64,000 bases of DNA, taken from positions 1 through 64,000 of the forward strand of contig JAIKVR010000069.1 in assembly GCA_024685545.1 (NCBI GenBank). The letters are read 5' to 3'. A program made the position numbers and the translations under genes. Below the pieces are notes generated by a model. It did not search any database and had not been told where the DNA came from. It saw nothing but the letters and a program-made list of their open reading frames with translations. Source of the DNA: Eubacteriales bacterium (GTDB lineage: Bacteria > Bacillota > Clostridia > Eubacteriales > Anaerofustaceae). Below, piece by piece: positions 18,126 to 27,684 of this stretch; position 1 is the first letter of the stretch, and every line of letters begins with the position of its first letter.

Positions 18126-19310
18126 ATGAGAGAAAAGAAACGGGTTGTTGTCAAAAGCGCAGGCACATATTATGAATCCTTCGTCAAAAACGCGGGTCCG
18201 TTTTTTAATACAGTAAAGGATCGGCTTGCTGACATCGTTCCCAAAAGAAAGATAAGCAAAAGAACGGCAGTTCAGAAGGAAACAAAGACGCCTGAAAAGG
18301 CTGTTAACGCTGTAAATAAAACAAAGACACCTGAGAAGACCGTTAAAATAATAAGGAAAACAACTGCACCGAAGATCTCCTTGCCGGTCAAAACAGAAAA
18401 AACGGTCAGGGACTCAGCAGTAAGGAACCGTTTGAGTAAAGAACGGAACCGGGACGTATCGGTTGCGAAAAGAAGAACAGAAAGCGATAATAAGCGTTCT
18501 GAAACTAAAGTAAGATCTGCACGCAAGAAAGTCTCAGTCAGAACTGGCAAAGACTCAAAGAGAAGCAAGACATATGACATGCTCATAGCCCTGTGCGCCA
18601 CCATAATGGCCATATGCGCGATCTATATCATTATAGATAATGTCAACCGTTCAAGGGGAAGCGGGGATATAAAGACCGTACAGCAGTTCAAGACGCAGAC
18701 TCTGCAATCCCCGGGGGAAAGCCTTTCATCTTTCTATGATTCGATGAAAGGCATAAACGAAGACTATGTGTTCTGGCTGACAATACCGGATACGGATATT
18801 GACCTGCCTGTCGTTCAGGGAAATGATAATTCATATTATCTGACCAAGACGATTTACAGGACAAAAAGCAATACCGGTACGCTGTTTCTGGACTGCAATA
18901 ACGCAAATGACCTGTCGGATCAGAATACAGTCATTTACGGACATACGCTGTACGGCGGCGGCATGCTGTCGTCGTTGAAAGGTTATAAGAAACAGTCCTT
19001 TTATGAAAGTCATCCTTTCATTATTCTGACTACCAGCGATCATGTCTACTATTACCAGGTGGTATCGTGCTCTTTTGTATCAGCCTATGCCGATTACAGG
19101 AGCAGAAGCTACGGGTCCGGTATAGTTGATTTCATCGCACAGATGCGTGCGGATTCATTTATCAGGACAAAAGCAAGAGTCGATGCAGGCAGCCACATAA
19201 TTACTTTGTCCACCTGCGGAACAGGCGATAAGCAGAAGCGTACGGCAGTAATCGCCGTGCTGCTGAATCCGAACGGGGAAGAAATAGACCTGTCTCAGTT
19301 CGAATTGTGA
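18126..19310 (+). CDS. Class B sortase with long basic N-terminal cytoplasmic region
   Basis: TM TYDMLIALCATIMAICAIYIIID, NTVIYGHTLYGGGMLSSLKGY, catalytic TLSTCG; SrtB-like. Confidence 0.9.
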   Translation: MREKKRVVVKSAGTYYESFVKNAGPFFNTVKDRLADIVPKRKISKRTAVQKETKTPEKAVNAVNKTKTPEKTVKIIRKTTAPKISLPVKTEKTVRDSAVRNRLSKERNRDVSVAKRRTESDNKRSETKVRSARKKVSVRTGKDSKRSKTYDMLIALCATIMAICAIYIIIDNVNRSRGSGDIKTVQQFKTQTLQSPGESLSSFYDSMKGINEDYVFWLTIPDTDIDLPVVQGNDNSYYLTKTIYRTKSNTGTLFLDCNNANDLSDQNTVIYGHTLYGGGMLSSLKGYKKQSFYESHPFIILTTSDHVYYYQVVSCSFVSAYADYRSRSYGSGIVDFIAQMRADSFIRTKARVDAGSHIITLSTCGTGDKQKRTAVIAVLLNPNGEEIDLSQFEL

Positions 19311-19383
19311 CCTAACAGTTGCGGATATGCAAAAAAGGTGTTATAATTTATAAATCAGAACCGATGAAATGAGGTGAAATTCC

Positions 19384-19575
19384 ATGAATGCCGAAACATT
19401 GATAGCGAAAAAGAAGGAACTTGCAAAGCTGCAGAAACAATTGGGCCGTGAACTTGCAATGGGCAAATACAAAGATTCCGCAAAAATAGTCGATCTTAAG
19501 AAAGAGATCAAAAACAAGAAACTCGAGATCGGCGATATCACCAAGAATATGATCATGCAGATCGCAGCTGAATAA
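19384..19575 (+). CDS. Small (63 aa) lysine-rich coiled-coil protein of unknown function
   Basis: Good SD (GAGGTG) and ATG; MNAETLIAKKKELAKLQKQLGRELAMGKYKDSAKIVDLKKEIKNKKLEIGDITKNMIMQIAAE; followed by terminator. Confidence 0.75.
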   Translation: MNAETLIAKKKELAKLQKQLGRELAMGKYKDSAKIVDLKKEIKNKKLEIGDITKNMIMQIAAE

Positions 19576-19589
19576 TATCGGGCGCTTCG

Positions 19590-19620
19590 GACAGGCTCCG
19601 CGTGAGCCTGTCTGTTTTTC
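19590..19620 (+). terminator. Intrinsic terminator
   Basis: GACAGGCTC-CGCGT-GAGCCTGTC then TGTTTTTC. Confidence 0.75.
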
Positions 19621-19633
19621 TTTCGGAGGAAAC

Positions 19634-20851
19634 ATGACGGACTGCATCGTGATCGGAGCGGGTCCTGCGGGAATGATGGCCGCATATGCTGCGTCAGCGC
19701 GCGGCAAAAATGTGGTATTACTTGAGAAAAACGAAAAAACAGGCAAAAAGATCTATCTCACGGGAAAGGGAAGGTGCAACCTTACGAATAACTGTGACGA
19801 AAAGACCTTTCTTGATAATATATTCGTCAATAAAAACTTCCTCTATTCGGCCGTATATGCCTTTCCTCCAGAGAGACTGATGGAGATTCTGGGTGAAAGC
19901 GGGCTGAAGATGAAAACCGAAAGAGGAGGCAGGGTATTTCCCGTATCAGATAAGGCTTCAGATGTCACAAAATCCCTTAACAGGCTAATGGATGAAGCCG
20001 GAGTCGATCTCAGGCTGAACAGTGAAGTACGTGAGATACTGTTTGAAAACGGGAGCGTCAAAGGCGTAAAGCTCAAAGACGGGGAAACGCTGGAATGCGA
20101 AAGCATTATCCTGGCCGCCGGAGGGGAAAGCTATCCGTCTACAGGCTCAGACGGCTTCGGATACAGACTGGCTGAGTCGGCAGGTCATACCATCGACAGG
20201 ACGAGACCCGCCCTCGTTTCTCTTTTATCAGATGAAAAATGGATCGAAGGGCTGGCCGGGCTTTCGCTGAGAAACGTGAGTGTGACATTATATGAAAATG
20301 GCCGCAAGCCGGTCAGCGAATTCGGAGAGATGCTGTTTACACATCGGGGCGTTTCCGGACCGGCGATCCTTACGCTCAGTTGCCTGATCGAAGATTTCAG
20401 GAACTCATACATAACGATTGACCTGAAACCGGCTTTGGATGAACAGACTTTGGATAATCGTATCCTGAGGGACTTCGCAGCGTTTTCCAATAAGGATTTC
20501 AAAAACAGTCTTGATGAACTGCTTCCCGGCAGGCTCAGGGATAAGATAGTCGCTCTGTCCGGGATCAGACCGGATAAAAAAGTGAATCAGATCACCGCCG
20601 GGGAGAGAAAGAGACTCGTGACACTGTTAAAACAGCTCAGACTCGATATCTATGGCACTGGAGGTTTCGACGAAGCTATTGTTACCCGCGGAGGGATCAA
20701 TGTGAAGGAGATAGATCCGAAGAGGATGGCTTCAAAGCTTGTAAAAGGTCTGTATTTCGCAGGGGAGATAATAAACGCCCACGGCTATACGGGGGGATTT
20801 AATATGCAGCAGGCTTTTTCCACCGGGTATCTGGCCGGATCGAGCGTGTGA
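19634..20851 (+). CDS. NAD(P)/FAD-dependent oxidoreductase (HI0933/YhiN family)
   Basis: MTDCIVIGAGPAGMMAAYAASARGKNVVLLEKN...TGKGRCNLTNNC...FAGEIINAHGYTGGFNMQQAFSTG. Confidence 0.92.
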   Translation: MTDCIVIGAGPAGMMAAYAASARGKNVVLLEKNEKTGKKIYLTGKGRCNLTNNCDEKTFLDNIFVNKNFLYSAVYAFPPERLMEILGESGLKMKTERGGRVFPVSDKASDVTKSLNRLMDEAGVDLRLNSEVREILFENGSVKGVKLKDGETLECESIILAAGGESYPSTGSDGFGYRLAESAGHTIDRTRPALVSLLSDEKWIEGLAGLSLRNVSVTLYENGRKPVSEFGEMLFTHRGVSGPAILTLSCLIEDFRNSYITIDLKPALDEQTLDNRILRDFAAFSNKDFKNSLDELLPGRLRDKIVALSGIRPDKKVNQITAGERKRLVTLLKQLRLDIYGTGGFDEAIVTRGGINVKEIDPKRMASKLVKGLYFAGEIINAHGYTGGFNMQQAFSTGYLAGSSV

Positions 20852-20912
20852 AGTTACAGACCCGAAAACCGGACGACTAAACAGGAACGGTTATATGAAA
20901 CACACATTTTGA

Positions 20913-20953
20913 TGCCCTTGATATGGACGAAATCGAGGGCAGTCTTATTTTTT
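20913..20953 (+). terminator. Probable intrinsic terminator
   Basis: TGCCCTTGA ... TCGAGGGCA followed by GTCTTATTTTTT. Confidence 0.6.
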
Positions 20954-21055
20954 GGAGCATACTTTAATGATTTTCATTTCTGTTTCCGTTTTGTAGCACA
21001 TCTGAGGTAGGATATAATGAGATGCATCGCGGATGCAAACGGAGTATAGTGTTTT

Positions 21056-21742
21056 ATGGAACGCAGCAGCGAATTGGACAGGATCAGGATAGCTATTGAC
21101 GGCCCTGCAGGAGCCGGCAAAAGCTCGGTAGCCCGCGCTATAGCAGAGAAGCTCGGTATTTTGTACCTGGATACAGGTGCGATGTACCGGGCGTTTGCGT
21201 ATTATGCCGAAAATCTTGCTGAGGCCGGGGAAATAGACGAGGAAAAGGCGGAGGAGCTCTTCAGGGATTTCGACCTGAAATTCGCTGACGGGAAAGTGCT
21301 TCTGGGCGATGAAGACATCACCCAGGTCATACGCACCCCCAGGATAGACAAGGCCGTCTCCCCGTATGCTTCCAATCCCTTCGTGAGAAAGCAGATGGTG
21401 TCGCTGCAGCGCAGCATCGGTCAGGATACCGATATCGTGATGGAGGGCAGGGATATCTGCACTGTGGTACTGAAGGACAGCCCCTACAAATTCTACCTTG
21501 ACGCTTCCGTGGAGGAGAGAGCACGCAGGCGTTTCCTTCAGAACGAGCAGAAAGGGATATCGGAAGATATGGAGGCTATCAAAGCCGACATAATCAGGAG
21601 AGACGAAGCCGATATGAACAGACAGGCTGATCCCCTGAGAAAAGCGGAAGACGCGATAGTCGTTGACAGCACAGACATGAGCCAGGAAGAAGTCGTTGAT
21701 GAGATCATCAATAAGACTTTAGAGATAAAAAATGCTTTATAA
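21056..21742 (+). CDS. cmk: (d)CMP kinase
   Basis: RIAIDGPAGAGKSSVARAIAEKLGILYLDTGAMYRAF, MEGRDICTVVL. Confidence 0.95.
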   Translation: MERSSELDRIRIAIDGPAGAGKSSVARAIAEKLGILYLDTGAMYRAFAYYAENLAEAGEIDEEKAEELFRDFDLKFADGKVLLGDEDITQVIRTPRIDKAVSPYASNPFVRKQMVSLQRSIGQDTDIVMEGRDICTVVLKDSPYKFYLDASVEERARRRFLQNEQKGISEDMEAIKADIIRRDEADMNRQADPLRKAEDAIVVDSTDMSQEEVVDEIINKTLEIKNAL

Positions 21743-22310
21743 AATAGCCAGAGCTATAGCCCGGTTTTATCTGAAGATCATATGCGGCATGAAGGTCGAA
21801 GGAGATAAGAACCTGCCTGAAAACGGTGCCGCAGTCATATGCGCCAATCATATCCATCTGATGGATCCTGCGGCCCTGGCTGTCAATATGAACAGATGGG
21901 TCAGTTTCCTCGCGAAAAAAGAGATATTCGAAAAAAAGTTCTTCAGATGGATATTCACAAAACTCGACGCCATACCCGTCGAGAGAGACGGTACTGATAC
22001 CGTCGCGGTTATGAAAGCCCTCAGAGTACTGAAAAAAGGCGGACTGCTCGGGATCTTTCCGGAAGGGACCAGGGAACGAGGAAGAGGCATGCTGGAATTC
22101 AAATCAGGCGCTGCTTTCATCTCGATCGTTTCAAAAGCTCCGGTGATTCCTGCATATATAGAGGGAAGATATATGCCATTCGGTAAACTGAGGGTCGTTT
22201 TCGGAAGTCCTCTGATACCGCCGGATATAAAGAAACCGGACACTTCGAATCTGAAGGAATTCAGTGACAGGATGGCTCAGGCTATTACAGGCCTGAAGGA
22301 GAAACAATGA
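21732..22310 (+). CDS. plsC: 1-acyl-sn-glycerol-3-phosphate acyltransferase
   Basis: NHIHLMDPAAL (HX4D), FPEGTRERGRG motif. Confidence 0.92.
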   Translation: MLYKIARAIARFYLKIICGMKVEGDKNLPENGAAVICANHIHLMDPAALAVNMNRWVSFLAKKEIFEKKFFRWIFTKLDAIPVERDGTDTVAVMKALRVLKKGGLLGIFPEGTRERGRGMLEFKSGAAFISIVSKAPVIPAYIEGRYMPFGKLRVVFGSPLIPPDIKKPDTSNLKEFSDRMAQAITGLKEKQ

Positions 22311-24316
22311 GAAGCATCACAGTTGCCGGGAGCGCCGGATTCTGCTTCGGGGTGGAACGTGCGGTAAATCTGGCTATGGATTTCGCCAGACAGCACAAAG
22401 ATGAGGCGATCTTCTCGCTTGGAGAGCTCATACACAATCCTGGCGTCGTGAAAGACCTGGAAGAGATGGGCATCGTAAAAGCGGACAGTACCGACGAGAT
22501 CGACAGCGGATGCGCGATAATCAGATCTCACGGTGTCGGGAAGGACGTATACGACGTTCTCAACGCAAAAGGCATCACGATAGCCGACGCCACATGTCCT
22601 TATGTTAAATCAATACATAAAAAAGTTGAAAAATACAGCAAAACAGGATATAATATCATACTTGTGGGCGACGCTTCTCACCCGGAGGTCATCGGGACAG
22701 CCGGATGGTGCGAAGAAAGCCCCGTAATCGTGGACAGTGCCGAGCAGGCCGAGAGCATTTCCGTTGACGGCAGTGTGTGCGTTGTAGCACAGACGACGTT
22801 CATAAAGGCCAAATTCGATGAGATCTGCTCGGTCATAAAAGGCAAATATCCCGACTGCCTGATTTTCGATACGATATGCTCAGCAACGGCTTTGAGACAA
22901 AGCGAGGCAGAACAGCTCTCGAAAGAGTGCGATGCGATGGTTGTCATAGGCGGATCCAACAGCTCCAATACGAAAAAACTCGCTGAAATATGCGCAAAGC
23001 ACTGCAAAAACGTTATTCTCGCGGAATCGGCTGATTCCTTTGAAGAATATAAATTGAAAGGCGCCGAAAAGGTCGGCGTCACAGCGGGCGCATCAACGCC
23101 CCGGCAGAACATAACGGAGGTGGTTCACAAAATGGAGAACACAATGGACAATGAAAATCTTGAAAAGTCTCTGGAGGAATTCAAGAGGCTGAAAGTAGGA
23201 GACATTGTAAAATGCAGAGTCATTGCTGTCAACGAAGATGAAGTCTACGTTGATATTTCCTACAAATCTGACGGTATCATAAAGAAAGCTGACTTTGTTC
23301 AGGATCTTTATACCGATCTGCCCACGACAGTCGCTATCGGTGATGAAGTCGACGCGATGATCACCGATATGAATGACGGTGTGGGAAATGTCATTCTTTC
23401 AAAGCTTAAGGTCGACGAAATGGAGGCCGTTAAAGTCACCCAGCAGAAATTCGAGAGCGGTGAGACGCTTAAGGGCAAAGTCGTCAAGGTCGTCAAAGGC
23501 GGTCTTATCGTTGACATCGGTGTAGCGCAGGCCTTTATGCCGGCCAGACAGTATGCATTAAGGTATGTGGAAGACCTCAACAGTCTGCTCGGCAAGGAAG
23601 TCGAGGGAAGGATCATAGAATTCGACAAAGATAAGAACAAGGTCATCTTCTCGCGCAGAGTGATCCTTCAGGAGCAGCTCGACGCCCGCCGCGCCGCCGA
23701 GGCCCAGAAGAAGGAAGAAGCCATGGCAAGGATCGAAGAGGGAATGGTGGTTGAAGCCCCGATAAAGAACGTCACAAATTTCGGGATCTTTATCGATCTT
23801 GACGGCGTTGACGGATTCGTCCATGTATCCGATCTCTCCTGGAAGAGAGTCAACAGGCCTTCCGATCTTTATAAGACAGGCGACGTAGTTCAGGCAAAGA
23901 TCGTATCTATCGACAGGGAGAACAACAAAGTCAAGTGCACTGTCAAGGGACTGACCGAGGAGCCCTGGGCCGTCTTCACAAAGACCTACAAGGAAGGCGA
24001 TACGGCGCAGGGCGTCGTCAAATCCATCACCAAGTTCGGTGCTTTCGTTGAAGTCGTTCCCGGAGTGGAAGGTCTTGTCCATATCTCCAACCTTTCATAT
24101 GACAAGGTCGAGAGCGTCGAGAGCGTTCTCAAGGTCGGCGATACGGTCAAATTCAAGGTCATGTCGATCGACAGCGAAAAACGCAGGATCGGTCTGAGCA
24201 TCAAGGATCTTTCCGAAGCGCCGAAGAAGAAGCCGGTGCAGAACAAGCTGTTCTACAAGGAAGACAGCAATTCATCAATGGCGGAAGCCTTCAATAAATA
24301 CCTCAATAATCACTAA
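22307..24316 (+). CDS. ispH: Bifunctional 4-hydroxy-3-methylbut-2-enyl diphosphate reductase / S1 ribosomal protein fusion
   Basis: Single ORF: N-terminal LytB/IspH (AGSAGFCFGVERAV, IRSHGV, TCPYVK, AGASTPRQNITEV) fused to four S1 repeats. Confidence 0.95.
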   Translation: MRSITVAGSAGFCFGVERAVNLAMDFARQHKDEAIFSLGELIHNPGVVKDLEEMGIVKADSTDEIDSGCAIIRSHGVGKDVYDVLNAKGITIADATCPYVKSIHKKVEKYSKTGYNIILVGDASHPEVIGTAGWCEESPVIVDSAEQAESISVDGSVCVVAQTTFIKAKFDEICSVIKGKYPDCLIFDTICSATALRQSEAEQLSKECDAMVVIGGSNSSNTKKLAEICAKHCKNVILAESADSFEEYKLKGAEKVGVTAGASTPRQNITEVVHKMENTMDNENLEKSLEEFKRLKVGDIVKCRVIAVNEDEVYVDISYKSDGIIKKADFVQDLYTDLPTTVAIGDEVDAMITDMNDGVGNVILSKLKVDEMEAVKVTQQKFESGETLKGKVVKVVKGGLIVDIGVAQAFMPARQYALRYVEDLNSLLGKEVEGRIIEFDKDKNKVIFSRRVILQEQLDARRAAEAQKKEEAMARIEEGMVVEAPIKNVTNFGIFIDLDGVDGFVHVSDLSWKRVNRPSDLYKTGDVVQAKIVSIDRENNKVKCTVKGLTEEPWAVFTKTYKEGDTAQGVVKSITKFGAFVEVVPGVEGLVHISNLSYDKVESVESVLKVGDTVKFKVMSIDSEKRRIGLSIKDLSEAPKKKPVQNKLFYKEDSNSSMAEAFNKYLNNH

Positions 24317-24342
24317 CCGGCAGTTCCTTGTGAACCGCCATT

Positions 24343-24376
24343 AAAAAACGCTCCCCAAAAGGGAGCGTTTTTTAAA
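24343..24376. terminator. Bidirectional intrinsic terminator between ispH-rpsA and trxA
   Basis: AAAAAACGCTCCC-CAAAA-GGGAGCGTTTTTT. Confidence 0.9.
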
Positions 24377-24397
24377 TATCCTGTCAGATAGATATTC

Positions 24398-24727
24398 TTA
24401 CTTCAGCATTGCATCCAGCTGCGCTTTCAGCGCTGTCTTGGTGATCGTGCCGATGTGCATGTCGACCAGTTCCCCGCCTTTAAAGAACAGCAGGGTGGGT
24501 ATGGACATGATGCGGAACTGTTCGGAAAGAGCCGTAGCTTCATCCGTATCGACTTTTCCTATCTTGATCTTTCCGGTGTATTCCTCGGCCACTTCGTCGA
24601 CTGTGGGCATCAGCGCTTTGCAGGACGGGCACCATTCTGCCCAGAAATCCAGCATAACGGGTATTTCGGAAGCAATAACTTCCTTTTCGAAATTATCATT
24701 CGTGATTCTGACTGTAAATTCGGACAT
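24398..24727 (-). CDS. trxA: Thioredoxin
   Basis: MSEFTVRITNDNFEKEVIASEIPVMLDFWAEWCPSCKALMPTVDEVA...; start 24727 preceded by GGAGAGG; active site WCPSCK. Confidence 0.92.
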   Translation of the reverse strand: MSEFTVRITNDNFEKEVIASEIPVMLDFWAEWCPSCKALMPTVDEVAEEYTGKIKIGKVDTDEATALSEQFRIMSIPTLLFFKGGELVDMHIGTITKTALKAQLDAMLK

Positions 24728-24993
24728 ATCCTCTCCTTCGGGTTTATGCTCCAAGTATATCATCACGCCCACCGCAATAATGCAGGAAATCTGGAAAAAT
24801 GATAAAAAGAACGGGCCTTGATGTGAATGGAAAAACTCTCTCGGAATGAATCAATTTCAAATGTTCGTATTTTACGTGAATTAAAATGCTATTTCTTCAA
24901 TACATGAGTGTGGGGATAAAAGCTGAAATCCTTTAAGACTACGAAAAAAGCTATGAATGTTTTCAGAGGAACAGAGCGAAATACATTTGTATG

Positions 24994-25019
24994 CGAGGCG
25001 CGGAACAATCCGCGCCTCG
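24994..25019. terminator. GC-rich 11-bp hairpin downstream of the URO-D-family gene
   Basis: CGAGGCGCGGA-ACAA-TCCGCGCCTCG. Confidence 0.6.
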
Positions 25020-25033
25020 GCTCCTGAGGGTAA

Positions 25034-26020
25034 TCAGAACATGAGAACGCTCATTTTGTCAATCTCAGCGGAGATGCGCTCATATACGCCTGGATAGTTG
25101 CTGGCTGGTCCCCCTCGGGTGGCGCATGGGATGAAATAATGTTTGCCGTTAGTCCGGCAGGCTCGCTCTACCTCTCGATGGATGATCTCGTCGGTGATGT
25201 CGTCTTTATCCACTACGCCATTGTCGATGTCGCCCATGAAGGAGATCTTTCCGCCATATTCCTTTACTAGGGCGGGAACATTATTTGGAGTGACACAGCC
25301 CTGAAACACATCGATGCCCATTTCGATCATATACGGCACCAGGTTTGCGGCATAAGAGTCTGAGTGATGGACGATAATTTCCACGCCATGATCTTTGTAG
25401 TAGCCGTAGACCTTCTTGTAGGGCTCCAGGAAGAACTCAGCAAACATCTCCGGGGACAAGAAAGAGGAACGGTGGGAGCCCCAGTCGTCGTGGTGGAACA
25501 AGGCGTCCGGCTTGCCGTGCTTGCACAGCTGCTCCGCGAGCCTCAGTTCGTAATCAGTAATATAATCGATTAGCTCGTGCATAGCCTCCGGCTCTTCATA
25601 GAAGTTCACCAGAGCCTCTTCGATGCTCAACAGGTAATGGACCTGCTCAAAAATGCCGGGGGCTACGGAAGCCGTGGCGTATACCTCATTTCGGTCAATA
25701 GCTGCAGATGCTGCCTCATAAATCTCCCACATCTCGTCGGGGAAATCGGTCCTTGGCGCTTTAGTAGTCTCTTTCCAACGGGTGATATCCTTGACTACAC
25801 GGTGCTCGTAATCATGGACAGGAAACTGCCCTGGGGTATGTGATGGCCATGTCATGGTGACTCCCCATGCATTCACTCCAGTTTCGCCGATCTTCAATGT
25901 CGGTACCTGACCAGAGATGGGGTCGCCCCGTATCATCTCCATGAATTCAAACTGGTTAACGAATCTGTCAGGGTTACCTCCTCGGATAGTCTCAAGAAAA
26001 TTCTGTCTTTTGGTAAGCAT
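25034..26020 (-). CDS. Uroporphyrinogen decarboxylase-family protein (MtaA/CmuA-like superfamily)
   Basis: MLTKRQNFLETIRGGNPDRFVNQFEF..., GVEIIVHHSDSYAANLVPYMIEMGIDVFQGC, ISFMGDIDNGVVD, IPCATRGGPA; URO-D fold pattern, not HemE. Confidence 0.85.
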   Translation of the reverse strand: MLTKRQNFLETIRGGNPDRFVNQFEFMEMIRGDPISGQVPTLKIGETGVNAWGVTMTWPSHTPGQFPVHDYEHRVVKDITRWKETTKAPRTDFPDEMWEIYEAASAAIDRNEVYATASVAPGIFEQVHYLLSIEEALVNFYEEPEAMHELIDYITDYELRLAEQLCKHGKPDALFHHDDWGSHRSSFLSPEMFAEFFLEPYKKVYGYYKDHGVEIIVHHSDSYAANLVPYMIEMGIDVFQGCVTPNNVPALVKEYGGKISFMGDIDNGVVDKDDITDEIIHREVERACRTNGKHYFIPCATRGGPASNYPGVYERISAEIDKMSVLMF

Positions 26021-26087
26021 TTTTTTTCCTCCTCATTAATTGTTTGTTACCTGTTCCGTTTTGCTTTGTGAAACACTATTTTCGACT

Positions 26088-27485
26088 TTACTCCTGTTCC
26101 TCAGCCGACGCAGCAGCTTCTCTGGCTGCCCTGTCTCGCTCGCTATTGGCAGTAGCGTACATGACAGCGTCTGCGTCGGTAATCTTATAGCCGAAGAACA
26201 AGATCAAAGCAGCCAGCACACACAGTATGGCGGGGATGGCGCCAATGATGAACATGAAGTCATGGATGAACTTAGTCGTGATGACTATGCCCGCCTCATA
26301 TCCAATTATGGCCAGACCGTAACCGCCAATGGCAGCTCCAAGCATGAAGCCGATCTTCATAGGTATGTTATACATAGCCATAGCCACTGCTCGATTGTCT
26401 TTACCTGTTTTGTAGTAGCCGTACTCTCCGCAGTCCAGAAAATAGTTCACGCCAAAGCTGGTGAACAGGTACATGGCAGCAGTGAAGATACAGGTGCAAA
26501 GCGTGAAGACGATCTTGCTACCTGCGCCGAATAACATGATGCCCACATGGGCTATGGCGTAAACGATCAATCCGCAGATGAAGGCATTTTTCTTGCCTAA
26601 TTTCCTGCCTATGGCTGGTACGATAAGGCTGGCTACGAAAGCGAAGGATGTCTTGATGGTCATTGACGTGGCCATGAACATGTAGTCATTGACGATGTAG
26701 CGGAAATAATAGGCCTGCACCGCAGTGAACACATTCATGGCGATGTAGAAGATTCCCATGGCCAAAATCACGATCAGCATCTGACTGTTGCCCGCAACAG
26801 ACCTAACCATGTCCCCCATAGTGACGCTCGTTTCCTCGCGATCAGTGCCGGTTGATATGGGAACGTCATATTTTTTGGCCTGCGCTGCCATGATGATGCA
26901 ACCGACGAACATGCCAGTGAACAGAAGCATGCATGCCACCAGATAGGCGTTGTTTTCACCTACAATGGGAGAGATTGCGGTAACGATGGGCAGCGCCGCT
27001 GCAGAGCAGATGATTGTGGCGCAGGCAGTGGCCTGTGCTGTACGTGAAGAGAGTTTGGTTCGGATGCTCATATTAGGGCCGGACATCAGCTGCAACAGCC
27101 CTCCTCGGGCAATCATCAGGATGCTCATGCCTCCGCCGAATCCAACATAAGCCACCACGATTATGGCCGCCCGCAGGGACATGGGCAGGCCCAGCTTTGT
27201 GGTGTCCAAGTAAGTTAGGAAAAAGGATACGCCCAGCACCCATTTGATGATTTTCAGCCAAGGGAGATATTTGCCGCTTTTGAAATTTGCTCGTTCCACG
27301 ATAGGACCAGCAATCAGACTAACGAACAGGTCAATGAATTTTGCGATCAACAGTGCCGTAGACACCATAGCCGCGGTTATCAGCAGATAGTCGGTCATAA
27401 ACAAGTTCATGTACGTCATGACCATACCGGTCCCGATGGTTTGCAGAAAAACTGCAAGTGTATATTTGTTTACTTCTTTATTCAT
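26088..27485 (-). CDS. MFS transporter (GPH/MelB-like cation symporter family)
   Basis: ~12 TM protein, MNKEVNKYTLAVFLQTIGTGMVMTYMNLFMTDYLLITAAMV...; GPH-like architecture; co-directional with the URO-D gene. Confidence 0.83.
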   Translation of the reverse strand: MNKEVNKYTLAVFLQTIGTGMVMTYMNLFMTDYLLITAAMVSTALLIAKFIDLFVSLIAGPIVERANFKSGKYLPWLKIIKWVLGVSFFLTYLDTTKLGLPMSLRAAIIVVAYVGFGGGMSILMIARGGLLQLMSGPNMSIRTKLSSRTAQATACATIICSAAALPIVTAISPIVGENNAYLVACMLLFTGMFVGCIIMAAQAKKYDVPISTGTDREETSVTMGDMVRSVAGNSQMLIVILAMGIFYIAMNVFTAVQAYYFRYIVNDYMFMATSMTIKTSFAFVASLIVPAIGRKLGKKNAFICGLIVYAIAHVGIMLFGAGSKIVFTLCTCIFTAAMYLFTSFGVNYFLDCGEYGYYKTGKDNRAVAMAMYNIPMKIGFMLGAAIGGYGLAIIGYEAGIVITTKFIHDFMFIIGAIPAILCVLAALILFFGYKITDADAVMYATANSERDRAAREAAASAEEQE

Positions 27486-27684
27486 GCTTCACCTCCTTCA
27501 CTGTTTACCGTTTATTGAGCTGTCGGAATGCTCCGGCAACATTATCCTTATTCTGTCATTTATCAAACAGCTCTTTCCTCCTCTCTATTTTGATTATTGC
27601 ATATTATATTCAAATATGATATGCTTAATTCTGTGATAATACGCCTTTGCCATACTACAAATTGCAGTAGAAAAGGGGAGTAGC

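Noticed and set aside
18255-18350. Repeated KTPEK-type units as a DNA repeat element
   Set aside because: They lie within the sortase coding frame and are better seen as protein-level duplication.
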